Positions 17,265 through 26,095 are shown, counted from the stretch's first letter. The stretch is 64,000 bases of DNA from a bacterium (GCA_019752925.1 JAIELP010000003.1:124001-188000), one strand, 5' to 3'. The notes: generated from the sequence alone by a model not told the origin. Numbers and translations are program-made.

Positions 17265-17810
17265 ATGAGTAGATTGCCTTTATACCTCACTTTATCACGT
17301 ATTGTTTTAGTAGTTCCAACTGCTCTATTTTTGTATATGGATACCGATTTAGGACGTTGGCTTTCGGCAATTTGTTTCGTCATTGCATCAATAACCGACT
17401 ACTACGATGGCTATTATGCCCGCAAACTCAATGCTGTTTCTAATTTAGGAAAGTTTTTGGATCCGGTTGCGGACAAAATATTAGTAACCAGTGTTTTAAT
17501 TTTATTATTACAAAAAGCTGCGATCGACCCTTGGATGATTATTTTATTTGTAGCCCGCGACACCATCATTGGCGGAATACGCGCCGCCGCTGCTGCCGAT
17601 GGAATCGTCATAGATGCTCAAGCTACAGGCAAATGGAAGGCTGCGCTGCAAATGGTAGCAATTCCTATGATGTTATTGAATGATTTACACACTTATTTTC
17701 CCAACAATAAGATCGGATATGGACTTCTTTGGCTCAGTGTATTATTGAGTTTAAAAAGTGGTTTAGATTACGGATTGGCCTATTACCACGGTTTAAAGAA
17801 GAAGGCCTAA
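17265..17810 (+). CDS. pgsA: CDP-diacylglycerol--glycerol-3-phosphate 3-phosphatidyltransferase
   Basis: PgsA makes phosphatidylglycerol phosphate, the committed step to acidic phospholipids. The CDP-alcohol phosphotransferase signature is complete: DYYDGYYAR, then G and the two aspartates in GKFLDPVADK. The protein has about five hydrophobic segments and 181 residues from the ATG at 17265, which begins MSRLPLYLTLSRIVLVVP as in PgsA. An open frame extends upstream but overlaps the divergent thioesterase and does not look like protein. A TTGACA lies at 17224-17229 with no matching -10. Confidence 0.93.
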   Translation: MSRLPLYLTLSRIVLVVPTALFLYMDTDLGRWLSAICFVIASITDYYDGYYARKLNAVSNLGKFLDPVADKILVTSVLILLLQKAAIDPWMIILFVARDTIIGGIRAAAAADGIVIDAQATGKWKAALQMVAIPMMLLNDLHTYFPNNKIGYGLLWLSVLLSLKSGLDYGLAYYHGLKKKA

Positions 17811-17813
17811 TTT

Positions 17814-17954
17814 ATGTTGTTTTATATGCAAATGAAAAACTGGTTTTTAGTGTTTTTAATGCTAACGATTGCTTACATGATTCAGCAAAAATCAAACGCT
17901 TCTCGCAACTATGCCTTCAGAAATAACGCGTCTTTAGTTTCTATTATCCGTTAA
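17814..17954 (+). CDS. 46-residue membrane microprotein downstream of pgsA
   Basis: A short frame that starts 3 bases after the pgsA stop. AGAAGG, overlapping the end of pgsA, is a good ribosome site about 9 bases before the ATG at 17814. The product begins MLFYMQMKNWFLVFLMLTIA, one hydrophobic helix, followed by a polar, basic tail ending SIIR. Placement, spacing and the single membrane helix support a real small protein; no family is recognised. Its stop overlaps the end of the convergent gene by four bases. A role with PgsA or the membrane is inferred from position only. Confidence 0.55.
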   Translation: MLFYMQMKNWFLVFLMLTIAYMIQQKSNASRNYAFRNNASLVSIIR

Positions 17955-18394
17955 AATAAAAAGAAAAATTTCAACGAATCAAACCAGCTCTGCTCAGGTA
18001 ACTGATCACAGCTTGTAAAATTACGCAGTAAACGCGCGTTGTGATTAGTATTACCCTTTGACAACTGCCAAGGAGGGTACGGGAAATAAGCGGCTATTAC
18101 ACAATTGCCAATATTAACCGCAGCCCACTGACGATCTTCGCTGGATGCTACGTATATTTCGCCTGTGTGGCGGTCTTTAACTCCTACTGAAAATGAAAAC
18201 ACTTGGGGGTTTAAAGCTGTATTAGGACTACTGGTTACCACAGCCATAGGCACAACCACCTTTTCAGCAGCGACGACCTCGCCTACGATGCGTTTTTTGA
18301 ATACAAATGAGTAATTAATTACAAACACCCAAACGATTACAGACAGAACGATTAGAATAGAGATCCACTTTTTTAAAAAATTTAATAATTTCAT
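17951..18394 (-). CDS. Membrane-anchored periplasmic protein of unknown function (147 aa)
   Basis: Not recognised. A basic start and a hydrophobic helix (ISILIVLSVIVWVFVINYSFVF, residues 12-33 in two halves) form an uncleaved signal anchor, so most of the protein should lie in the periplasm. The rest contains two cysteines, in GNCVIAAYF and TSCDQLP, that could form a disulfide, and ends in a hydrophobic KFFFLF. The gene stands alone, divergent from RNase Y with 132 bases between starts and convergent with the 46-residue microprotein. Confidence 0.65.
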   Translation of the reverse strand: MKLLNFLKKWISILIVLSVIVWVFVINYSFVFKKRIVGEVVAAEKVVVPMAVVTSSPNTALNPQVFSFSVGVKDRHTGEIYVASSEDRQWAAVNIGNCVIAAYFPYPPWQLSKGNTNHNARLLRNFTSCDQLPEQSWFDSLKFFFLF

Positions 18395-18526
18395 ATAGTT
18401 TTTATCACTGATTAACCCATTTTTTGCACGCTATAACGCATCTTGTTTTATAAAGGCTTTCTTGTGTCAGTGGCTCAGCAATTATAGACTTAACTGTTAC
18501 TTAGAAATTCAGCCAGAAAGCAGTCA

Positions 18527-20149
18527 ATGGACATTACACAAATTATTATCTACATCGTTATCGGAATAGCAGCTGGCGCCGCCTTAGTTTATTTTTTATT
18601 TTACATGGTTCGTAAGCAAATTATCAACGAAGCGCAGGAAGAAGCTGCTGAACTCCTTAAAGAAACTCAAGAGCAATTCAATTTAGAAGAACAAGAACGA
18701 AAAGAAAAAATCCAAGAGATAGAGCTAGAAGCTTGGGCCGATGTTGAAGATGCACATTTGGCCATGGAACAAAAATGCGAAGAACTTGAAACCCGAGTGA
18801 ACGACAAAAAAGTTCTGAATGAAGAAAAATATAAAACGTTAAGAGCCTCTTTAATGTTAAAAGAAACTGAACTTCGCGATAGTTCTATTAAACTCACAAC
18901 TAAGCAAACAGACATTAATAAAAATATTTTACAAAAAAAAGAATTTGAAGATTCTTTTAAAAACACTTTAATTAACAAAACCCAGCTTCAGCCGTCTGAT
19001 GTTATTACAGAGATTAAATCTAAACTCATTGACCAGGCTCAACAGGACTACAGCAAACAGGCCGAAAGTATCGAAGAAGAAACAAAAGAGTTTGCAGAGC
19101 AAAAAGCTAAAAAAATTCTAGCCCATTGCATAGATCGTTTCCATAAAGAAATGAGCACCGAGCGCGGTATTTCAGCCAGCTACTTCCCCACTGAAGATAT
19201 TCGTAAAGTTTTCTGCGAAAGCTTAAAAGAAAACGTAGAAGCTATTCAAAAAATCAGTGGTTGTGATATTTACATCGAAGCCCAACCCGATCCTGAAAGA
19301 TGGGACAATATTCAAATCGTTGGTTACGATCCTGTACGCCGCGAGCTAACCCGTCGCATTTTCGATCGCCTATTCCGTGATATAGAAAAACGTAAAAAAT
19401 TAAATCCTCAGGAAATTCAGAGAATTTCTGAAAATTTAAAAACTGAACTTTTAAATCAAATTAAACGTGATGGAGACAACATCTGTAAAGAATTAGGGTT
19501 GCAAAATGTAAATCCCGAAATCAGACAGGTCATGGGGTCACTCAGATTCCGTTACTCATACACACAAAATCAATACTTCCACTGTGCTGAGGTGGGCTGG
19601 TTTGCCGGCATGCTTGCTGGCGAACTTGGTAACGAAGTTAAAAAAGCCAAACGCGCCGGCATGCTACACGATTTAGGTAAAGCCCTTGATCACGAACTTG
19701 ATGGCAGCCACGCCGTAATCGGTGCCGACTTCATCTCTACACGAAATGAAGCCGAAGATGTTATTTATGCTGTTAGAGCCCATCACCATGACGTAACACC
19801 TACACATGACATGGACTTCTTAGTTATTGCAGCTGATGCTATTTCCGGCGGACGCCCTGGTGCTCGTCGCAGTACAGTTGAAACCTATACTCAAAAAGTA
19901 TCTGGCCTTCAGGAAATTTCAAAACGCTTCCAAGGCGTTACGGATGTATTTGTACTTAACGGTGGTCGCGAGTGCCGCGTTTTAGTAAATTCTAAAGTTG
20001 TCGACGATGTGAATGCTATTAAAATTTCGCAGCAGATTGCTAAAACAATTGAAGAAGAAATGCAGTACCCTGGACAGATTAAAGTTGTGGTAGTTCGTGA
20101 AACTATTACCTCCGAAAGTACTGCCGGCAGAAGTAAAGATCACAGATGA
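18527..20149 (+). CDS. rny: Ribonuclease Y with a degenerate KH domain
   Basis: RNase Y is a membrane-anchored endoribonuclease that starts mRNA decay. The 540 residues show an N-terminal membrane helix (4-27), a long charged coiled coil (to ~200), a KH region (~221-280) and an HD domain with H352 (FHCAEV), HD at 381-382 (LHDLGKA), HHHD near 419-422 and ADAISGGRPGARR near 436-448. In the KH region the usual IGREGRNIR loop is replaced by VFCESLKENVEAI, so the GxxG RNA-binding loop is missing, while flanking elements (GCDIYIE, GYDPVRRELTRR) remain. The catalytic part looks intact. The stop overlaps the next start as ATGA. Confidence 0.93.
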   Translation: MDITQIIIYIVIGIAAGAALVYFLFYMVRKQIINEAQEEAAELLKETQEQFNLEEQERKEKIQEIELEAWADVEDAHLAMEQKCEELETRVNDKKVLNEEKYKTLRASLMLKETELRDSSIKLTTKQTDINKNILQKKEFEDSFKNTLINKTQLQPSDVITEIKSKLIDQAQQDYSKQAESIEEETKEFAEQKAKKILAHCIDRFHKEMSTERGISASYFPTEDIRKVFCESLKENVEAIQKISGCDIYIEAQPDPERWDNIQIVGYDPVRRELTRRIFDRLFRDIEKRKKLNPQEIQRISENLKTELLNQIKRDGDNICKELGLQNVNPEIRQVMGSLRFRYSYTQNQYFHCAEVGWFAGMLAGELGNEVKKAKRAGMLHDLGKALDHELDGSHAVIGADFISTRNEAEDVIYAVRAHHHDVTPTHDMDFLVIAADAISGGRPGARRSTVETYTQKVSGLQEISKRFQGVTDVFVLNGGRECRVLVNSKVVDDVNAIKISQQIAKTIEEEMQYPGQIKVVVVRETITSESTAGRSKDHR

Positions 20150-21180
20150 TTCAGTCTTTAACTTGCGGTATGGTGATTTATGACGAAGTCACCGAAATTC
20201 AAAATCTGATACCTAAGCTTAAAATGGAACTGAAAGATTATGAAGTTGAATGGATTTTTGTTCTAAATCATGAGCAAGAAGAAATCCGCAAATGGATCAG
20301 TAAATGGATTAAAGAAAATATCCACAATGCTATCTGCTTTGAAAATCCAAGTAACAACTTAGGATTTGCCCGACAATTGCTGCTGCAAAAATCAAATACC
20401 GAGTATATTTATCTAATCGATCCCGATATTGATCTGGTTAAAGGAAATTTGCAGAAGCTGATTCAGCTCGCTAATACTGAGTTAACTAACGATATCAATA
20501 TAAAGTATGCTGGCTTCAGTGGAACAGTAACGCATAAATCAAACAACTATTTTTTACAAAGTACTTTTGATTTTATGTCGAAGCTATCAAAACTTTTGCC
20601 ATTCTCTTTTCAAATTCAAACTCATTCACATTTAGTGGCTGTAGACCATGTTCCCTCTTGTCACTTACTTTTAAATAAAGAAATCGCTCTTAAAATCGGT
20701 GGATTTTCCTCTGGACTAAGTAAATGTGGAGAGGACCTGGACTTTACTCACAGAGCCTATAATCTGGAGTACCGTTTTATATTTTTACCAGCCGCACAGG
20801 TTATACATTGGCAAAACTTAAGTTTAACTAAGTGGTTTTTTAAGATGTTTACAATGGGCCGCGTACAGATTCCTGTACAAAAAATGAATTTTAAAAACGG
20901 CTTTAGGTTTTACCGCCTAATTCCGCTAGTAACTCTTTTTGCGATAGCCGCTTCTAGTTTTTATAGCTACTATTTTTTACTTTTAATTCTTGCTCTAATT
21001 AGCTTTGTCTCTATATTTAATATCGGCTTCTTGGGGTTTTGCCTTACTTTTTTATGCTACTCAGGAGGCGAATTTTTTGAATTAATTCTGCCGATCTTTG
21101 AATACAAAAATGACAAGCAATTAGCGGAAGTAAATTCAAATTTGCAAAGCCAATTTTACGAATCCAAAAAAGATAATTGA
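20146..21180 (+). CDS. Family 2-like glycosyltransferase with C-terminal membrane helices
   Basis: A GT-A-type transferase of 344 residues. It has the NNLGFARQLLL segment typical of rhamnosyl- and galactosyl-type GT2 enzymes, a DxD-like DPDID at 92-96, and an acceptor-side SKCGEDLDFTHRAY near 205-215. After ~250 come two to three hydrophobic helices. It starts within the last codons of rny. Its last 137 bases overlap the convergent gene at 21044-21781, so both proteins' C-termini are encoded on opposite strands of one stretch. Donor and acceptor are unknown; a surface polysaccharide role is inferred from the cluster. Confidence 0.8.
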   Translation: MIQSLTCGMVIYDEVTEIQNLIPKLKMELKDYEVEWIFVLNHEQEEIRKWISKWIKENIHNAICFENPSNNLGFARQLLLQKSNTEYIYLIDPDIDLVKGNLQKLIQLANTELTNDINIKYAGFSGTVTHKSNNYFLQSTFDFMSKLSKLLPFSFQIQTHSHLVAVDHVPSCHLLLNKEIALKIGGFSSGLSKCGEDLDFTHRAYNLEYRFIFLPAAQVIHWQNLSLTKWFFKMFTMGRVQIPVQKMNFKNGFRFYRLIPLVTLFAIAASSFYSYYFLLLILALISFVSIFNIGFLGFCLTFLCYSGGEFFELILPIFEYKNDKQLAEVNSNLQSQFYESKKDN

Positions 21181-21781
21181 TTTTGTTTTTATCCTCAGAA
21201 ATGTACATGATATCATTTTTGCCGTGCAGGTATGCTCTGCGCACGAAGTGTTTTATTGATCGTGATGTGTTGTGAAGAACGCTGAATTCATTTAGTAAAT
21301 TGATCTTGAAGTTCATATTTGAAAATTGATACGACAAAAACTTATCTTCTGCGCCCCAAAAAATTTTATGATCTATTTTGATTTCATGCATAGCAAATGC
21401 TAAAAATGCCCCACCCAGTACCAATTTATTTTGTTTAGGCTGCGCATACGACTGCTGAAGCCATGAATTGGCTATAAAATTATGGACACGCTGCAAGTAT
21501 GATGAATTTTTAAGATTAGAATAAACTCCAGCAAAAACTACACTGTGGCCAGGGTTTCTTTCTGCAACCTGCTGAATTAGCCGAAAACTTTCTGCTGATA
21601 AACTGCAATCGTGATCTAAAAAAAGTAGCCATGTATTCAGATTCTGATTAATTACGTCTATGCGACTGTATTTGCGGGCGTCACACCAAACAACAGTGTC
21701 AATTCCAATAGCCTTAAGACCATCGCGAGACATTAAATATGAGGCTTCATCCGAAGCATAAACAACAGTAGTAAAACTCAT
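21044..21781 (-). CDS. Glycosyltransferase-like protein (GT-A fold)
   Basis: A 245-residue protein that resembles family 2 glycosyltransferases. TWLLFLDHDCSLSAESF near 51-67 holds a DxD (DHD), LGGAFLAF lies near 122-129, and FWGAEDKFLSYQFSN near 140-154 matches the acceptor-side ED motif. The N-terminus lacks the usual PxYN start, so it may be a divergent or shortened member. It overlaps the next gene upstream on its strand by four bases, forming a two-gene unit, and overlaps the plus-strand transferase gene by 137 bases. Confidence 0.7.
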   Translation of the reverse strand: MSFTTVVYASDEASYLMSRDGLKAIGIDTVVWCDARKYSRIDVINQNLNTWLLFLDHDCSLSAESFRLIQQVAERNPGHSVVFAGVYSNLKNSSYLQRVHNFIANSWLQQSYAQPKQNKLVLGGAFLAFAMHEIKIDHKIFWGAEDKFLSYQFSNMNFKINLLNEFSVLHNTSRSIKHFVRRAYLHGKNDIMYISEDKNKINYLFWIRKIGFANLNLLPLIACHFCIQRSAELIQKIRLLSSIKK

Positions 21782-22506
21782 TTTTTATTTAAATAATTCC
21801 GGATAACGATCCATAAAAAAAGAAATCCGTCTTTAATAACAGACAACTTAGATTCTCCAACTCTATCACGATACAAAATAGGAGTTTCGTCATATTTCAA
21901 TTTATTCATAAAAACAAGGGCCGTAAAATCTATAGAAAAGGACAAATCATTTGATTTTAGCGCAAGAATTTTAGATTTATGTTCAGCTTTAAACAATCTC
22001 ATGCCGGAACAAACATCACTCAGCTTTGATTTAAAAAGATACTTAAGCAAAACTACATACAACTGATTACCTAAATATCTTATAAATGAAATTTCAGAAG
22101 ATTTATGAATTCGGGCTCCGTAAATAATGTCCAGATTTTGCCTTATAAGACTTTTCAGCATCTCTATAAGCGAGTTCATAGGATAGGTATTATCCAGATC
22201 TAGAAAACATATATATTGCGAATCGACCGATGCAAATCCATGCTTAAGGGCGGCGCCATAACCTTGTTCAACGCAATCAATCACCCGGAAGAAACCCTCG
22301 TTTTGCTCTTGAATTCGCTTCAACAGCTCATATGAATTATCAGTGGAGTTATTATTAACAACTACGACCGTAAGCTCAAAATCCGCAAAATTCGAGCTAA
22401 AAGCATGCGCAAAAGCCTTAAACTCTGTTTCAAAATAAGGAATTGATTCAGATTCATTATAACATGGTACAATAAGCGCTAAACTGGATTTTTTGTTCAT
22501 CTCCAA
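21778..22506 (-). CDS. Family 2 glycosyltransferase, dolichol-phosphate-mannose-synthase-like
   Basis: A cytoplasmic or membrane-associated GT2 enzyme of 242 residues. The start LALIVPCYNESESIPYF, NNNSTDNSYE near 51-60, GYGAALKHGF near 82-91 and the DxD of FLDLDNTYP (D103, D105) follow the DPM1/GtrB pattern, as does the SGMRLFK stretch. These enzymes usually charge a polyprenyl phosphate with a sugar. No GtrA-like flippase is beside it, but a GT-C-type protein that could use such a donor is encoded at 26763-28139. It is the first gene of a two-gene minus-strand unit. Confidence 0.87.
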   Translation of the reverse strand: MEMNKKSSLALIVPCYNESESIPYFETEFKAFAHAFSSNFADFELTVVVVNNNSTDNSYELLKRIQEQNEGFFRVIDCVEQGYGAALKHGFASVDSQYICFLDLDNTYPMNSLIEMLKSLIRQNLDIIYGARIHKSSEISFIRYLGNQLYVVLLKYLFKSKLSDVCSGMRLFKAEHKSKILALKSNDLSFSIDFTALVFMNKLKYDETPILYRDRVGESKLSVIKDGFLFLWIVIRNYLNKK

Positions 22507-22521
22507 CTACAATAAACTCTT

Positions 22522-24024
22522 ATGAATTTGATGTCCACCAACAACTCAAACAAGAACTCTTATTACAGATTTAAAATCACCAACATCAGTGATATCAGTG
22601 AGTCTACTTATTTGAGACGTCTGGCAAAATCTCAGCAAAATAATAAAAAATCTTTCTTTTTTGAAATAGAAGCCGACTCAAAGCATCTTGACCTGATTGT
22701 TGATTTTTTAACAGAAAAAATTCGAACTGCAGATAGCGTACTTTGTTCATTCAAATGTTATACACTTTTAACTAAAAATATTTCACCTGAGCAAGTCGTA
22801 CTTAAAATTTCTACGGCTGATGAACTACAAAGCCTGATTAAAAGTGATTTACAGCCTCAAATCACAAAAATACTGTTTGCACCCAAAATATATAAAGATT
22901 TAAAGGTATTAGCTCAGCACTATCAAGCTACACATATGAAATTTTCATATTTTTGGATGTTTTCGCCCTACGATCCAAGCCTTATAGATTCAATAACTGC
23001 TAAGCAGATAACTCAATTTAACATAGACTATAAAACCATTTCCGGGCTGGAAATTTTTAACACAAAAGTTCCTGTTCATTATGAGCTTGAACCCATTACA
23101 AACACTTCCTACCGTTTGGATTGGGAGTTTTCTCTGGCCGAATCTCAACCGCTGATTTCAGTGATTATTCCAAGCTATAACAACGCAGGATTTTTAAGCA
23201 ATGTCGTTTGGCACCTGATTAACCAAAATGTTGATAAAAGACTATATGAAATTGTCATTTGCGATGACGGCAGTACCGATCAAAGCTCGCAAATACTTTC
23301 ACAAGTTTTTAAGACCTATGAAAAATCGGTCAATATTAAATACATTTATTGGTCTAAAAAACATCCTGTAAAAGGCGAACAACAGTTTTTCCGGCCTGGT
23401 TTAGCAAGAAACCTAGCTTCTCGTTATAGCCGCGGCGAATATTTACAGTTTTTAGACTCGGATATTTTAGTGCCTGAAAACTTCATAGCAACCTGCCTAA
23501 ACGAAATGAAATCAAACGACATTATTCAGTTTCAGCGCTTCCATATTCATCAAGAACTCAGCAAAACCAGCCCCAACTACACCAAAATCAACCTCAAAAC
23601 CGACACTTACATTGAAGAAAAAGAATACTGGTCCGAGCTGTTTTTTTGCGACAGATGGTCTGATTTACCTAATTACTGGAAATACACCTGCACCTATGCT
23701 TTAGGAATTCATAAAAGTAAATTTTATGAGATGGGTTTGTTTAAAAAATATTACATTTCATACGGTTTCGAAGATACAGACTTAGGTTATGAATCGCATA
23801 AGCTCAACCTCAAGTTTAATCTTATTAAATTACCCTTACTGCATTTAACCGCATACGATCAAATGCAGTATAAAAATTCGTTTTCAAAACGATTTGAACT
23901 ATTAAGAACAACGGCAGAGTTATTCTTCCTGCAAAATCTAGATAAAAATGTTTTTCATCTTTTTGGTAATTACTACCGCGCACAAAAGCCAATAAAATCT
24001 TTTGTTCGCGATTTATTTTCTTAA
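22522..24024 (+). CDS. Glycosyltransferase: unknown N-terminal domain, GT2 domain, GT7-like C-terminus
   Basis: A 500-residue protein. About 205 residues at the N-terminus are not recognised and lack cysteine motifs or membrane segments. A GT2 domain then starts with LISVIIPSYNNAGFLSN, continues with ICDDGSTDQSS and the DxD of LQFLDSDILVP, and ends with YGFEDTDLGYE, the acceptor motif seen in GT7-type C-terminal domains of chondroitin-synthase-like enzymes. It starts 15 bases from the divergent GT2 gene and its stop overlaps the convergent GT2 gene by four bases. Substrates are unknown. Confidence 0.8.
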   Translation: MNLMSTNNSNKNSYYRFKITNISDISESTYLRRLAKSQQNNKKSFFFEIEADSKHLDLIVDFLTEKIRTADSVLCSFKCYTLLTKNISPEQVVLKISTADELQSLIKSDLQPQITKILFAPKIYKDLKVLAQHYQATHMKFSYFWMFSPYDPSLIDSITAKQITQFNIDYKTISGLEIFNTKVPVHYELEPITNTSYRLDWEFSLAESQPLISVIIPSYNNAGFLSNVVWHLINQNVDKRLYEIVICDDGSTDQSSQILSQVFKTYEKSVNIKYIYWSKKHPVKGEQQFFRPGLARNLASRYSRGEYLQFLDSDILVPENFIATCLNEMKSNDIIQFQRFHIHQELSKTSPNYTKINLKTDTYIEEKEYWSELFFCDRWSDLPNYWKYTCTYALGIHKSKFYEMGLFKKYYISYGFEDTDLGYESHKLNLKFNLIKLPLLHLTAYDQMQYKNSFSKRFELLRTTAELFFLQNLDKNVFHLFGNYYRAQKPIKSFVRDLFS

Positions 24025-24992
24025 AACCTATCGCCCTGATTTTTTTTTGAGCTAATTTGATGACTTATTTTTTTTAATAATTCATACCTTGTTTTATGAA
24101 AGTTCCCCACTAGATCCTTCAGCATATGGGTAAAAAGCTTATAGGATTCTCCTTTAAAAGTATAATAGCCCGCCCAGAAAATATAATTAAAATAAAGCAT
24201 CGCGAGCTTCTGAAAAAACGGCATAGCTTCATGTTTGTATGAATTACTAACGACATCATTTAAACCGTACTTCTGGTCAATATGAGCTTTACCTCTGCCT
24301 TGCTTGTAGAGTTTACGGGTAACGCTCCATAGGTTTTCAGAGGTATGATGGTACACATTCAGCGTGTTGAGAACCATGGGTAGCTTCTTAATAGCCGCCT
24401 TTTTAAAAAACTCGTACTCGCTGCCGCCATAAACAATAGACTCATCAAAAGAAAGATTTAAGTCTCTGGCTATTACTGACTTAATCGAAAAATTCCCACC
24501 CAAAAGAACTTTTGTATTTAAATTATCTCCGCTTTCCGTAGACACTCCAGTATAAAGCCATTTCATTTGCAAATAGTTATACATTCGGTCCCAAAAAGCC
24601 GTTTGTGTTGTTAGACTATAGCCTCCGCCATAGGCAAAAACATCTCTATGGCTTTGATGAAACTGTAAATGTTTTTGCAAAAAGTTTTTATTTTCTACTA
24701 CGCAATCATCATCAAAAAAAATTAAAATATCTGAGTTAGCATTTTTTAAGCCTGCATTGCGGGCGATATTAACACCTTTTTGATCTATAAATAGCAGCTT
24801 TACATTATTTGCTGACTCCGCAAACCAATCTTGTATCGCTACCTTTGAAATTTGAGCTTGCAGACCATTAACCACAACTAAAATTTCAACCAGATCGCCA
24901 TTTAGATTTTGCCCCAAAACTGAGTTCATTATTTTTTTAAGATTTTCTAAATTTCCTAATGTTGGAATAATGATTGAGATTACTGGTTTCAT
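24021..24992 (-). CDS. Family 2 glycosyltransferase
   Basis: A 323-residue GT2 enzyme with the classical start ISIIIPTLGNLENLKK, the GVNIARNAGLKNANSD helix and DxD (FFDDDCVVEN). FGGxE-type acceptor residues appear as VYGGSEYEFFKKA near 205-217. The C-terminal third is basic and contains one hydrophobic, aromatic stretch (MLYFNYIFWAGYYTF) that may touch the membrane. It overlaps the unknown membrane protein gene upstream by four bases, so the two are likely co-translated and may act together. Confidence 0.87.
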   Translation of the reverse strand: MKPVISIIIPTLGNLENLKKIMNSVLGQNLNGDLVEILVVVNGLQAQISKVAIQDWFAESANNVKLLFIDQKGVNIARNAGLKNANSDILIFFDDDCVVENKNFLQKHLQFHQSHRDVFAYGGGYSLTTQTAFWDRMYNYLQMKWLYTGVSTESGDNLNTKVLLGGNFSIKSVIARDLNLSFDESIVYGGSEYEFFKKAAIKKLPMVLNTLNVYHHTSENLWSVTRKLYKQGRGKAHIDQKYGLNDVVSNSYKHEAMPFFQKLAMLYFNYIFWAGYYTFKGESYKLFTHMLKDLVGNFHKTRYELLKKISHQISSKKNQGDRF

Positions 24993-26095
24993 ACAAAATA
25001 CTTCTTAATTCGTTTATTATACTGAAAGTTACTAAACCAATACGCTTTTCGTAATGGATACAGTAAATACAACTTAGTTATTCTATGTGTATACATTGTT
25101 ATATCATACAATAGTCCATAACTTTTATATGCAGTCATTAAAACCGCATGTCTAGTAACATAATAAATATTAATAGAATTAAGGTAGACCAGATCAATCG
25201 CCACATAGTAAATAAATCGATAATAAATGATATGCCCAACTTTATAAAAAAGAAAATGCCAGATTTGATAGACAAGCAAATTAACAAGAAAATCTTTACC
25301 TCTTACTAAAAAATTAAACGTATCTACAAATAAACCAAAAGACTTGAATCCGCACATCAACAAAATATGACGTATTAAAAACCCAAATTTAATCACGATA
25401 ATTTTAATAATTCCTGAAATAAAAACACCTTGGTACCAAAGTATTTTTAAGGTTTTAATAACAATGATTTTAAATAAAAAATCTAAAAATAACACTAGTT
25501 CAATAGCTCGGCTTAATAAGCGTAGATTAGAATACTTGAGTAAAATTGAATAGCGCTTGAACTCATTAACCGGATTAACGAGTATTTTTAATAAATACAA
25601 AAGCAAGACCGGCAAGTGTAACGTTGAAGAAGACTGCACGTATTTTTCTACATCATTACTATGTGAATTAATTTTAATGATATTTTGTTTAGGCCATTGC
25701 TTACGAACATGGTGGTAACTTTGAATATCAGAATATCTCGTAAAATCAGCTAAAAAAAATAACTGATCAGTTGATATTTGTAAACTATCTTTAAAGTACG
25801 ACGAATCAATATATTTATGTAAAAGTACATAGTACTTACTTTCAGCATCGTGTGTTTTCAGTAACGCCAATTCTTCCGCAGTTAAATACTTGTAAATTAA
25901 AAAATCTTGAGACCCAGTGTTTTTAAGATCGAGACTTATTTTACGCTGACTTTCAAAACCGAATTTTTTTTCCGTAATATAAAAACCTGAAAACCCACTA
26001 ACTGCGGGCATGACCTTTAATACTTTCAGAATGTTAAGCAAATGGCTGCTCACATCTTCATTTTTTCCGTAATAGATCAAACTCACTTCGGTCAT
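24989..26095 (-). CDS. Unknown protein: soluble N-terminal domain and repeated membrane-associated C-terminal half
   Basis: Not recognised. The first ~160 residues look soluble, opening with VSLIYYGKNEDVSSHLLNIL and containing ADFTRYSDIQSYHHV. From ~165 the protein becomes highly hydrophobic and aromatic, with many Ile/Leu/Tyr/Phe and scattered Lys/Arg/His. Two segments resemble each other: FLIRHILLMCGFKSFGLFVD and YVTRHAVLMTAYKSYGLLYD, about 80 residues apart, pointing to an internal duplication. The last residues are basic. It overlaps a GT2 gene by four bases, so it may be a membrane partner of that enzyme. Composition is very AT-rich, like the rest of the cluster. Confidence 0.65.
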   Translation of the reverse strand: MTEVSLIYYGKNEDVSSHLLNILKVLKVMPAVSGFSGFYITEKKFGFESQRKISLDLKNTGSQDFLIYKYLTAEELALLKTHDAESKYYVLLHKYIDSSYFKDSLQISTDQLFFLADFTRYSDIQSYHHVRKQWPKQNIIKINSHSNDVEKYVQSSSTLHLPVLLLYLLKILVNPVNEFKRYSILLKYSNLRLLSRAIELVLFLDFLFKIIVIKTLKILWYQGVFISGIIKIIVIKFGFLIRHILLMCGFKSFGLFVDTFNFLVRGKDFLVNLLVYQIWHFLFYKVGHIIYYRFIYYVAIDLVYLNSINIYYVTRHAVLMTAYKSYGLLYDITMYTHRITKLYLLYPLRKAYWFSNFQYNKRIKKYFV

